Below, piece by piece: positions 5,053-11,905 of a DNA stretch of 13,878 nucleotides. The position numbers and the translations under genes were made by a program. Origin of the DNA: CAYSLZ01 sp964547295. Lineage in GTDB: Bacteria; Patescibacteriota; Microgenomatia; UBA12405; JAHJSD01. Every line of letters starts with the position of its first letter. Position 1 is the stretch's first letter. The notes beneath the pieces are model-generated. The model had not been told where the DNA came from and ran no database searches. It worked only from the letters and a program-made list of their open reading frames with translations. The stretch is taken from assembly GCA_964547295.1 (NCBI GenBank), contig CAZJMH010000019.1:1-13878 (forward strand), given 5' to 3'.

Positions 5053-7758
5053 TCACTCAAATTTTGGATAGCAGCATTTCTTATATTTCTTGCCCGATCC
5101 ACACGGACAGGGGTCGTTTCGACCCGGAGACGGCTGGTCAGAGACAATCGGTTCAATTTTTTTTGTTTCTGAGTTTGATGAGCTGACATCTTCTGGCTTT
5201 TGTTGACTAGGGTCAACTATTTTGCCTCTTCCCTCACTCATTCGACCTGAAACAGACGGTTTTATACCAACATCAACTCTCATAATTCTTCTAGCAAGGT
5301 GATGTTCAATTTTACCCAATAATTCTTGAAACATTTGATAACTTTCTTTTCGATACTCTACCAATGGGTCTCGCTGACCATAACCCCGCAACCTAACCCC
5401 CTCTTTTAGATTGTCCAAAGCAGTTAAATGGTCCACCCAAAGATTATCAATGGTATAGACCAATACTGATTTCTCAATTTCTCTAGCCGCCTCTGAGCCA
5501 ATAACTTTTTCTCGCTGATTATAAAATTGGTTAAACTTTTTCATTAACCATTGAATTGTTTTTTCTTCCTTTAAGCCGCTTATTTTATCCTGCCAATTTT
5601 TTCTTATCTGACTATCCTCAACAGGGATAATTTCACAAAAACCAATAATCAACTTTCTATAGTCAGACTCCATTGTTTCGGGGTCTAAACTAATATTCCA
5701 CAAAGTTTTAAACTGATTATTAATTATCTCTTTAATTCTTTTTTTTAATTTATGAGGAGATTTTTCAAAATCTTCAAGGATTTCTCTTCGCCTTTGATAA
5801 ATTATTTCCCGCTGTTTATTAACAATATCATCGAATTCAACCAAGCTTTTTCGGATATCATAATTAAAGCCTTCTACTTTTACCTGAATTTGCTTAATCA
5901 TTTTAGTCACCATCGGGTGGCTTATCGGCTGATTTTCCGGCATATTGAGGCGCGCCATCATATTACTGATTTTTTCACCGCCAAAAACCCGCATCAGGTC
6001 ATCCTGGAGGGAAACGTAAAATTTTGAAGCACCAGGATCACCCTGACGACCTGACCGGCCCCGAAGCTGATTATCTATCCGTCTTGCCTCATGACGTTCT
6101 GTTCCAATAACGTAAAGACCACCAAGACTTAAAATTTCTTCTCGCCTTTCTTGCCACGCTTTCATTTCTTTTGTAAATTTGGAACTTGAAAATTGACTTT
6201 CTTTGGGTTTTTCTCCACCCAAAACAATGTCTACTCCTCGCCCAGCCATGTTAGTAGCAATTGTCACTGCTTTTGGACGACCAGCCTGAGAAATAATTTT
6301 CGCTTCTTTTAAATGATGTTTGGCATTTAAAATTTCATGGGGAATATTTTTCTTTTTTAAATAATTGCTGACCATCTCGTTTTTATCAATTGAAGTTGTT
6401 CCAACCAAAACTGGCTGGCCACGCTGATAACATTGCTCTATTTCAGCGGCAACAGCAGTAAATTTTGCTCTTCTCGTTTTATAAATCTCATCCGGATAAT
6501 CTTTTCTAATTACCGGCTTATTGGTCGGAACTACAATAACGTCTAAATCATAGATATTTTTAAACTCTTCTTTTTCTGTTTCAGCGGTTCCTGTCATACC
6601 TGATAAAACTTTATATTTGCGGAAATAGTTTTGAAAAGTGATTGTCGCCCAGGTTTTTGATTCTTTTTGAATCGTGACACCTTCTTTCGCCTCTACTGCT
6701 TGATGAAGGCCATCAGACCAGCGCCGGCCCTCCATTAACCGGCCGGTAAATTCATCAACAATTAGCACTTCGCCGTCTTTAACAACATAATCATCGTCTT
6801 TTTCAAATAATGTCCGTGCTTTTAAAGCATTTTCTATCTGGTGAATTGTTTCAAAATCTTCTTCATATAAATTATCAACGCCTAATTTACGTTCGATCTT
6901 ACGAATTCCATATTCAGTTAACATTGCTGTTCTTGCTTTTTCATCAATAATGTAATCTGTTTCCGGGAAAAGCTCCTCGGCTAATTGAGCATATTGATAA
7001 TATTTGTCAGTCGGTTTTTGTTCCGGCGAAGAAATAATTAACGGCGTTCTTGCCTCGTCAATTAAAGCAAAGTCAATTTCATCAACAATAGCAAAATGAT
7101 GTTCCCTTTGAACGTAATCATCTAAATTTTGGGACATATTATCCCGAAGATAATCAAACCCAAATTCATTATTTGTTCCATAAGTAATATCAGCCTGATA
7201 AGATTCTTTTCGGTCAACTGGTTTTAAATTTTCTAGGCGCCAGTCATCAGCTTTGGTTTTATATTCTGGGTCGAAGATAAATGACTGCTGAGGGATAATG
7301 CATCCAACTGATAATCCCAATAAATTAAAAACTGGCCCCATCCATCCGCAGCCAATCCTGGCCAAATAATCATTAACAGTAACTAAATGCGCACCTTTGC
7401 CTTCTAAAGCACGCAAATAAAGGGCCGGTGTAGCTGATAATGTTTTTCCTTCACCTGTTTTTTCTTCTGCTATTTTACCCTCCCAAAGGGCAACTGCCGC
7501 CATCATCTGAACATCGTAATGTCGCATTTCCAAAGTTCTTACTGCTGATTCACGAACAACAGCAAAAGCTTCAGGCAATAACTCTCTAGGATTAAATCCT
7601 TCAGCAATTTTTTCTTTAAACTCTTCAGTTTTATTTTTTAAATCCTGGTCAGAAAGCTTTTGAATTTTGGTTTCCTGAGCATTTATTGCTTCTACAATGC
7701 CACTAAGCCGATGAAGCTCTTTTTCATTATAGTCAAATAATCGAGATATAAAATTCAT
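5053..7758 (-). CDS. secA: Preprotein translocase ATPase SecA
   Basis: A 901-residue SecA, the ATPase motor that pushes unfolded preproteins through SecYEG. The start is set at MNFISRLFDYNEKEL, the usual SecA N-terminus; the frame runs 41 codons further upstream, but that stretch crosses the terminator and the end of serS. Walker A GEGKT is at 102-106, the DExD box (VDEID) begins near D226, followed by ALIDEARTPLIIS, and the second ATPase lobe carries TNMAGRGVDI and QLRGRSGRQGDPG. Relative to the E. coli protein there is an extra segment of about 30 residues at 156-187 in the first nucleotide-binding domain. The C-terminus has the complete zinc-binding SEC-C motif (C884, C886, C895, C896), which in other bacteria binds SecB or the ribosome. 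An extended -10 promoter and a terminator lie directly upstream. The gene ends in TGA. Confidence 0.97.
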   Translation of the reverse strand: MNFISRLFDYNEKELHRLSGIVEAINAQETKIQKLSDQDLKNKTEEFKEKIAEGFNPRELLPEAFAVVRESAVRTLEMRHYDVQMMAAVALWEGKIAEEKTGEGKTLSATPALYLRALEGKGAHLVTVNDYLARIGCGWMGPVFNLLGLSVGCIIPQQSFIFDPEYKTKADDWRLENLKPVDRKESYQADITYGTNNEFGFDYLRDNMSQNLDDYVQREHHFAIVDEIDFALIDEARTPLIISSPEQKPTDKYYQYAQLAEELFPETDYIIDEKARTAMLTEYGIRKIERKLGVDNLYEEDFETIHQIENALKARTLFEKDDDYVVKDGEVLIVDEFTGRLMEGRRWSDGLHQAVEAKEGVTIQKESKTWATITFQNYFRKYKVLSGMTGTAETEKEEFKNIYDLDVIVVPTNKPVIRKDYPDEIYKTRRAKFTAVAAEIEQCYQRGQPVLVGTTSIDKNEMVSNYLKKKNIPHEILNAKHHLKEAKIISQAGRPKAVTIATNMAGRGVDIVLGGEKPKESQFSSSKFTKEMKAWQERREEILSLGGLYVIGTERHEARRIDNQLRGRSGRQGDPGASKFYVSLQDDLMRVFGGEKISNMMARLNMPENQPISHPMVTKMIKQIQVKVEGFNYDIRKSLVEFDDIVNKQREIIYQRRREILEDFEKSPHKLKKRIKEIINNQFKTLWNISLDPETMESDYRKLIIGFCEIIPVEDSQIRKNWQDKISGLKEEKTIQWLMKKFNQFYNQREKVIGSEAAREIEKSVLVYTIDNLWVDHLTALDNLKEGVRLRGYGQRDPLVEYRKESYQMFQELLGKIEHHLARRIMRVDVGIKPSVSGRMSEGRGKIVDPSQQKPEDVSSSNSETKKIEPIVSDQPSPGRNDPCPCGSGKKYKKCCYPKFE

Positions 7759-7765
7759 GATTTCT

Positions 7766-7774
7766 ATTATAACA
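7766..7774 (-). promoter_or_regulatory. Extended -10 promoter for secA
   Basis: The minus strand reads TGTTATAAT: TG at 7774-7773 and a perfect TATAAT at 7771-7766. It lies just after the serS terminator and 7 nt before the secA ATG (7758), placing the start point at the start codon or one base before it. No -35 match is evident at 16-18 nt, as is usual for extended -10 promoters. The site implies a leaderless or nearly leaderless secA mRNA. Confidence 0.6.
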
Positions 7775-7781
7775 GTTGAAT

Positions 7782-7821
7782 AAAAAATTCCCGTAATGCG
7801 CGATCGCGCAACAAGGGAATT
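7782..7821 (-). terminator. Rho-independent terminator after serS
   Basis: On the minus strand AATTCCC (7821-7815) pairs with GGGAATT (7792-7786), enclosing a second perfect inner palindrome TGCGCGATCGCGCA (7797-7810). A run of Ts follows (GGGAATTTTTTA, to 7782). It starts 7 nt after the serS stop and closes the greA-lysS-HD-serS unit before the secA promoter. Confidence 0.85.
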
Positions 7822-7828
7822 ACTTTTT

Positions 7829-9094
7829 CTATTTATTGATAACTTTTTTGCCGACATAATCTTGAAGAACCTTGGGGACAACCACCGAGCCGTCTTTTTG
7901 CTGATTATTCTCCAAAATTGCCAACACCACCCGGTCGGTTATCCCAGTTGCATTCAAGGCATGAATAGGCTTTGTTTCACCTTGACAGCTGACTCGAATA
8001 TTTAAACGCCGAGTTTGAAAATCAGTGCAGTTGCTGCAAGAATGTGTTTCTCGATAACTGCTTTCTGCCGGAAACCAGGACTCAAGGTCATACATCACCC
8101 GGTTGGGAAAAGGCAAATCGCCGGTGCAACTGGCCACTATTTGGTAGGGTATACCCAACTCCTGATTGATTTCCTCTTGAATTTTAAGCATTTGCTGGCA
8201 CATTTCATCAGAAACTTTTGTATCCGGTATTGTATAAACATTCATTTCCACTTTATTAAACTGATGAACACGAAACATACCCTTAACCTCCTTACCGTAA
8301 CTGCCAGCTTCCCGGCGGAAACAAGCAGAAAAATTAACATATTTAACCGGCAAATCTTCTTGATTAAATATTTCATCTTTATGCATTGGAACCACTGAAT
8401 GCTCGGAACTAGAAGCAAGAATCAAACCGTCTTCTTTTGTTTGATACATTTCTCGCCAATTGCCGTGCTCAACATACCCCATTGCCCGCTCAGTTTCTTT
8501 TTTTAATAAAACCGGCGGAATAACTAGAACAAACCCGTGCTTTCTTATTCTCTCTATTGCCATCTGCATAACCGCCATCTCTAATAAGGCACCGTCACCT
8601 ACAAAATAGCCGAATCCTGCCCCGGATACTTTGCCGGCCCGGTCAGTGTCAATAATTTTTAAATGTTCACCGATTTCGATATGATTTTTTGGTTCAAAGT
8701 TAAATTTAGGTTTTTCACCCCAATCTTTAATTTTGATATTTTCTGATTCGTCTTGTCCCAAAGGAACATCTTCAGCAGGGAGATTAGGAATTGACATCTG
8801 AGCTTCCCGCCTGTTTTTGTCTAATTTATTTAGCTCTTCATCTAAGCGATTAATTTTATTTTTTATCTGGCGACCCTTTTTAATAATCTCTTCAGGTGGT
8901 TTTTCCCCTCTTTCTTTATATTCTTCAACCAAATTATTCCGCTCTGCCCTTAATTCTTCAACTTCAGCCAAAATTTGACGCCATTGGCTGTCTAAATCCA
9001 ACCATTGGTCAACTAATTCCGCATCTAAACCACGGCCAATAACCGCTTTTTTAACATTTTCTGGTTTGCTCCTTATATAATCAGCATTTAACAT
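7829..9094 (-). CDS. serS: Seryl-tRNA synthetase
   Basis: A 421-residue class II synthetase that charges tRNA-Ser. It starts with the family's typical N-terminus MLNADYIRSKPENV, so ATG 9094 is chosen over a TTG five codons upstream. The N-terminal antiparallel coiled-coil arm that binds the tRNA long variable arm spans about 28-105. Catalytic motif 2 is FRREAGS (259-265), continuing to RVHQFNKVEM. The CSNCTDFQTRR segment is at 353-363, and motif 3 lies around HALNATGITDRVVLAILEN (378-396) with R388. The active-site serine-binding segment reads ASSSEHSV where TSE or TAE is common, a conservative change. The gene follows the HD gene after 4 nt and is followed by a strong terminator. It ends in TAG. 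Confidence 0.96.
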   Translation of the reverse strand: MLNADYIRSKPENVKKAVIGRGLDAELVDQWLDLDSQWRQILAEVEELRAERNNLVEEYKERGEKPPEEIIKKGRQIKNKINRLDEELNKLDKNRREAQMSIPNLPAEDVPLGQDESENIKIKDWGEKPKFNFEPKNHIEIGEHLKIIDTDRAGKVSGAGFGYFVGDGALLEMAVMQMAIERIRKHGFVLVIPPVLLKKETERAMGYVEHGNWREMYQTKEDGLILASSSEHSVVPMHKDEIFNQEDLPVKYVNFSACFRREAGSYGKEVKGMFRVHQFNKVEMNVYTIPDTKVSDEMCQQMLKIQEEINQELGIPYQIVASCTGDLPFPNRVMYDLESWFPAESSYRETHSCSNCTDFQTRRLNIRVSCQGETKPIHALNATGITDRVVLAILENNQQKDGSVVVPKVLQDYVGKKVINK

Positions 9095-9098
9095 AAAA

Positions 9099-9713
9099 TT
9101 ATAATCCAAGCTCCTGACTTATATTCTTCATTGCTTTTAAATTAATTTGGACAAAATCTTTTAATTGAAAGCCAATTTCCTCACATTTGAGAATATCTTC
9201 CCGCCGACAGCCGGCAGCAAAGCTTTTTTCATCAAATCTATTTAATACATTTTCTACATCTACATTGGCTAATTTTCCGTCCATGACTAAAGCAGTAGCG
9301 ACAATTAAACCAGTTAAGCTGTCAACTGAAAACAACGCCCAAGCCATATCTGTTTTTGGCTTGACACCATTCATCCTCCAATTATGGGCAGCAATTGCAT
9401 GCAAAACTTGGTCAGATAATTTAATTCCCTCTTGTTCCAAAATTTGCCCCACTAAAGTTCCATGTTCCTCGTCGGGTATTCCCTCCTGATAATCCAAGTC
9501 GTGAACCAACCCCGCCAGCCCCCAGACCTCTTCAGCATTCTGCCTTTCGCCTCCTTGCCCGCCATCGCTACGCTCAGGCGTTGCGGGCTGGTCAGCATTC
9601 AGCCGGCGTGCAAGCGCCCTCATACACGCTTCAACAGCAAACATATGCTTAATTATATTTTTATTTTCCATTTGTTCTTCAATCAGTGTCAAGATTTTCT
9701 CTCTTTTATTCAT
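9099..9713 (-). CDS. HD-domain phosphohydrolase carrying a 20-residue in-frame insertion
   Basis: A 204-residue protein of the HD superfamily (HDIG-like). Likely metal ligands are H23, H71-D72 (LVHDLDY), H84, H110 and D131, in the family's usual order. Members hydrolyse phosphate esters such as nucleotides or signalling nucleotides; the substrate here cannot be told. Residues 39-58 (starting at the first Asn-Ala, containing TPERSDGGQGG) come from a GC-rich DNA insertion. Removing them leaves RRLNAEEVWGLAGLVHDLDY, which reads like an ordinary family member. The insertion precedes the HD motif and probably forms a surface loop, so the enzyme may still work. The start overlaps the lysS stop by 8 nt, and serS begins 4 nt after its stop, placing it between two tRNA synthetases. 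No Shine-Dalgarno is seen, suggesting coupling to lysS. Confidence 0.85.
   Translation of the reverse strand: MNKREKILTLIEEQMENKNIIKHMFAVEACMRALARRLNADQPATPERSDGGQGGERQNAEEVWGLAGLVHDLDYQEGIPDEEHGTLVGQILEQEGIKLSDQVLHAIAAHNWRMNGVKPKTDMAWALFSVDSLTGLIVATALVMDGKLANVDVENVLNRFDEKSFAAGCRREDILKCEEIGFQLKDFVQINLKAMKNISQELGL
9532..9600. mobile_element. GC-rich 51-bp palindromic insertion with a 9-bp target duplication, inside the HD gene
   Basis: TCAGCATTC occurs at 9532-9540 and again at 9592-9600, flanking 51 bp (9541-9591) of which 35 are G or C, in otherwise AT-rich DNA. Inside, GCCCGC (9557-9562) and GCGGGC (9583-9588) can form a stem. The repeat offset is exactly 60 bp, so 20 codons are added without a frameshift, and five of the six frames across the 51 bp lack stops. 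A perfect duplication around a foreign-looking palindrome suggests insertion of a small mobile repeat, comparable in behaviour to Rickettsia palindromic elements. The class of element is not identified. Confidence 0.65.
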
Positions 9714-11151
9714 CTTTTGGTTTCATAATTGGAAATAATTGACATTCTCTAATCGGCAAATCTACAAGATAAGCAAAGAATCTTAGAGAAATACCAAAGC
9801 CGCAAGTTGGCGGCATACCATATTCCAATGATTCCACAAAATCTTGATCATGCATCTGTGCCTCTTCATCTCCTTTTTCCCGCATCTTTTGTTGTTTTTC
9901 AAATCTTTTTTCCTGTTCAATTGGGTCATTTAACTCTGAATAACCGTTTCCAATCTCACTTCCGGCAAAAACCGGAAAAAATCTTTCAACCACCCGCGGA
10001 TCCTCATTCTTCCTTTTCGCTAAGGGCGAAATTTCTACTGGGATATTAATGACAAAGGCCGGTCCGGCAATTTTTTGACGGCACTCCTTCCAAACCAAAT
10101 CCGTTAACCGAGCTTTACTTTGAGTCTCGTCGTATTCTATTTTTAATTCTTTTAATTTTGCTTTGATTTCTTCTAGATTAGACTGAAAATAATTTATTCC
10201 GGTTTGTCTTTCAATTTCTGAAACGTAATCTATTCTTTTCCATTTTTTAGATAAATCAATATTAAAACCGTGAGATTTGAACTTTAGCCCACCTAATACT
10301 TCTTTAGCTACTTGCTTGCACATTTCTTCAACTAATTTCATCCCGTCTTCATAGTTTGCATAAGCCCAATAAAACTCCATTTGGGTATAGTCCTGCAAAT
10401 GTTCTGGGGACATCCCTTCATTTCTAAATTGTCGGCCGAGCTCAAAAGTTTTTTCAAACCCGCCGACCATTAATCTTTTTTGCCATAATTCACCCATACT
10501 GATCCTTAAATAAACATCAATATCCAAAGCATTATGGTGAGTAACAAAGGGCCTAGCATCAGCCCCACCGGTTTTTGTCTCTAAAACAGGAGTATGAACC
10601 TCAATAAACCCTTTTTGGGTTAAAAAGTTTCGCATTGTATTCCAAAATTTGTGTTTTTTAATAAACAAATCCTTTACCTCGGGATTCATAATTAAATCCA
10701 AATAACGCCTTCTAAACCTTTCTTCCTTATCTTTTAGGCCGTGCCATTTTTCAGGCAGAGGCCGAAGTGACTTAGACAATAATTTAAAATCCTCTACTTG
10801 AATAGAAATCTCGCCGGTATTAGTTTTGACCACTTTACCTTCAACGCCAATGAAATCACCCCGGTCAATAAGGTCTAAAATCTGATAATTATCCGCCAAG
10901 TTATCTTTTTTAAACCACAATTGGATTTGGCCGGTTGTATCTTGAAGATCCATAAAGGTCATTAAGCCGTGGCTTCTAACAGTCATTATCCGACCAGCAG
11001 TTTTAACTTTTTTGTCTAAATAGTTCTTTGATTGGTTAAGTGAATGCTTTTTATCGTATTTGTAGGGATAGGGATTAATCCCCAATTGGCGCAGTTTTTC
11101 TAATTTTTTAATTCTATCTTTCCTAATTGCCTCAAAACGTGTATTAGCCAT
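9706..11151 (-). CDS. lysS: Lysyl-tRNA synthetase, class II
   Basis: A 481-residue class II LysRS. The N-terminal anticodon-binding OB fold (about 50-125) contains GLMTFMDLQDTTGQIQLW. The catalytic domain shows GGADARPFVTHHNALD (195-210), motif 2 FELGRQFRNEG (236-246) with the ATP-binding arginines, and motif 3 GFGISLR (451-457, R457). ELWQKRLMVGGFEK replaces the ELYLKRL version common elsewhere, and motif 3 lacks the usual GIDRL; this variant style seems typical of candidate-phyla LysRSs. The gene follows greA after 22 nt and overlaps the HD gene by 8 nt. No Shine-Dalgarno is visible; TAAAAT (11163-11158) lies 6 nt before the ATG with TTGAAG 18 nt further up, so a near-leaderless internal promoter is possible but weak. 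Confidence 0.95.
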   Translation of the reverse strand: MANTRFEAIRKDRIKKLEKLRQLGINPYPYKYDKKHSLNQSKNYLDKKVKTAGRIMTVRSHGLMTFMDLQDTTGQIQLWFKKDNLADNYQILDLIDRGDFIGVEGKVVKTNTGEISIQVEDFKLLSKSLRPLPEKWHGLKDKEERFRRRYLDLIMNPEVKDLFIKKHKFWNTMRNFLTQKGFIEVHTPVLETKTGGADARPFVTHHNALDIDVYLRISMGELWQKRLMVGGFEKTFELGRQFRNEGMSPEHLQDYTQMEFYWAYANYEDGMKLVEEMCKQVAKEVLGGLKFKSHGFNIDLSKKWKRIDYVSEIERQTGINYFQSNLEEIKAKLKELKIEYDETQSKARLTDLVWKECRQKIAGPAFVINIPVEISPLAKRKNEDPRVVERFFPVFAGSEIGNGYSELNDPIEQEKRFEKQQKMREKGDEEAQMHDQDFVESLEYGMPPTCGFGISLRFFAYLVDLPIRECQLFPIMKPKDE

Positions 11152-11173
11152 TAATTTATTTTACAGCATCAAG

Positions 11174-11623
11174 TCAGTTGACTTCAATAATCTTGTATTC
11201 AGTTACTCCGCCAGGCGTTTTAACCTGAACAGCCTCACCTTTTTTATGGCCGATTAAACTAGAGCCGATTGGTGACTGATAAGAAATTTTTCCGTTTAAA
11301 GGATCGGCTTCTCCGCCGCCAACAATTTGAATTTCTTTTTCTTTTCCATTGACTTTAACAACCACCTGATTACCAACGCCAATTTTTCCATTGCCGTTTT
11401 TTTCAGATATTTCAACATTAGATAAACGTTGTTTAAGATCTCCAATTTGATTACGCACAATAGTCAAATTTTCGCGCAAAGAGTGATAGGCGGAATTTTC
11501 CGACAAATCACCCTCTTGTCTTGCCGCTTCCATATCTTTAACTAAGCGTTCTTCTTCTTTTTTAAGTTCTGATAATTTTTGTTTAAGGTTTTGATAACCT
11601 TTTTTTGTTAATATATTTTTCAT
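11174..11623 (-). CDS. greA: Transcription elongation factor GreA
   Basis: A 149-residue Gre factor. The N-terminal antiparallel coiled coil (about 1-76) enters the RNA polymerase secondary channel; its tip carries the two conserved acidic residues D39 and E42 in GDLSEN, which stimulate cleavage of backtracked RNA. The C-terminal FKBP-like domain (about 79-149) has the usual SPIGSSLIGHKKGE. The basic patch, length and tip motif fit GreA. It is the first full gene of the greA-lysS-HD-serS unit and has a good ribosome-binding site (11630-11635). Its leader contains a strong promoter, a mini-ORF and an intrinsic terminator, so expression probably depends on read-through. The gene ends in TGA. 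Confidence 0.95.
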   Translation of the reverse strand: MKNILTKKGYQNLKQKLSELKKEEERLVKDMEAARQEGDLSENSAYHSLRENLTIVRNQIGDLKQRLSNVEISEKNGNGKIGVGNQVVVKVNGKEKEIQIVGGGEADPLNGKISYQSPIGSSLIGHKKGEAVQVKTPGGVTEYKIIEVN

Positions 11624-11629
11624 TTTTTT

Positions 11630-11635
11630 CCTTTC
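11630..11635 (-). promoter_or_regulatory. Ribosome-binding site of greA
   Basis: GAAAGG on the minus strand ends 6 nt before the greA ATG (11623). It is one of only two clear Shine-Dalgarno sites in the window, the other being AAGGAG before ftsX. It lies just after the leader terminator's U-tract, so only read-through transcripts carry it. Confidence 0.6.
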
Positions 11636-11643
11636 TTTTATTA

Positions 11644-11666
11644 AAAATCCCCCGAATGTTCGGGGG
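11644..11666 (-). terminator. Intrinsic terminator in the greA leader
   Basis: On the minus strand CCCCCGAA (11666-11659) pairs with TTCGGGGG (11656-11649), forming a GC-rich stem with a very short loop. ATTTTTAAT follows, giving a run of five Ts. It lies between the leader promoter and the greA ribosome-binding site, so it would stop part of the transcription before greA. Its 5' arm can also pair with upstream bases (11690-11695). Confidence 0.75.
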
Positions 11667-11712
11667 TTAATAATTTTACAATAAGTAACAACCCCAATTA
11701 TTTCACGGGTTT
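11663..11712 (-). promoter_or_regulatory. Mutually exclusive hairpins in the greA leader (candidate attenuator)
   Basis: Three segments compete on the minus strand. AACCC (11711-11707) can pair with GGGTT (11694-11690). The same GGGGTT (11695-11690) can instead pair with AACCCC (11668-11663), aided by an inner TTAC/GTAA stem (11688-11685 with 11679-11676). AACCCC includes part of the 5' arm of the terminator. The second pairing would therefore block the terminator and the first would release it. The first segment lies in the last codons of the mini-ORF, so a ribosome there could influence the choice. The pairings were found by eye and no energies were calculated. Confidence 0.45.
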
Positions 11713-11763
11713 AATCTCCCTGCAGGCAAATCTGTAAGTCTTAACCGCCTCCATCACTTTCAT
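11698..11763 (-). CDS. Possible 21-residue leader peptide upstream of greA
   Basis: An ATG at 11763 opens a 22-codon frame ending in TAA at 11698. The peptide starts MKVMEAVKTYRF, ends EIKPVK, and is basic. The ATG sits 5 nt after a near-perfect promoter's -10 box, so the transcript would begin at or within a base of the start codon (leaderless). No known peptide family is recognised. Its last codons overlap the first arm of the attenuator-like structure. Alternatively the region is a non-coding RNA of about 120 nt and the frame is chance. Confidence 0.35.
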   Translation of the reverse strand: MKVMEAVKTYRFACREIKPVK

Positions 11764-11768
11764 GAGCT

Positions 11769-11796
11769 ATTATACCAGCTGGCAATTTGATGTCAA
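11769..11796 (-). promoter_or_regulatory. Strong sigma70-type promoter for the greA leader
   Basis: On the minus strand a perfect TTGACA (11796-11791) and a perfect TATAAT (11774-11769) are separated by 16 nt. The -10 is extended by TG (11777-11776). This is the best promoter match in the window. The start point is predicted near 11763. It begins 12 nt beyond the 3' end of tRNA-Glu and drives the leader and, after read-through, the greA-serS unit. Confidence 0.8.
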
Positions 11797-11808
11797 ACAA
11801 TTTTCTTG

Positions 11809-11881
11809 TGCTCCTACGGGGATTCGAACCCCGGTCTCCAGGATGAGAACCTGATATCCTAGGCCACTAGACGATAGGAGC
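11809..11881 (-). tRNA. tRNA-Glu (anticodon CTC)
   Basis: A 73-nt tRNA with acceptor stem GCTCCTA/TAGGAGC and discriminator A. The D arm (GTCTAGTGGCCTAGGAT) is typical of tRNA-Glu. The anticodon stem TCAGG/CCTGG encloses the loop TTCTCAT, giving anticodon CTC, which reads GAG. The variable loop has four bases, and the T arm is CGGGG-TTCGAAT-CCCCG. The 3' CCA is not encoded (CAA follows the discriminator) and must be added after transcription. The identity as Glu follows from the anticodon and the D-arm pattern. Confidence 0.95.
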
Positions 11882-11895
11882 CGAATATTGAGGTT

Positions 11896-11904
11896 ATTAT
11901 AGCA
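11896..11904 (-). promoter_or_regulatory. Extended -10 promoter for tRNA-Glu
   Basis: The minus strand reads TGCTATAAT: TG at 11904-11903 and a perfect TATAAT at 11901-11896, overlapping or abutting the stop of the phosphomutase gene. The start point would be near 11889, about 8 nt before the mature tRNA. No good -35 is visible. The tRNA can thus be made independently of the upstream gene. Confidence 0.6.
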
Positions 11905-11905
11905 T

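Noticed and set aside
7797..7810. The GCGATCGC-containing palindrome as a protein-binding site or dispersed repeat.
   Set aside because: It is fully explained as the apical part of the serS terminator hairpin.
7759..7881. A 41-codon N-terminal extension of SecA.
   Set aside because: The stretch crosses the serS terminator and the end of serS, while MNFISRLFD at 7758 is the normal SecA N-terminus and has a promoter directly before it.
9095..9109. A TTG start for serS five codons upstream of the ATG.
   Set aside because: The ATG at 9094 begins the family's standard MLNADYIRSKPE N-terminus, and the TTG lies inside the end of the HD gene.
9541..9591. The GC-rich part of the HD gene as a frameshift or pseudogene.
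   Set aside because: The inserted length plus duplication is 60 bp, the frame stays open and the HD metal-binding residues are intact.
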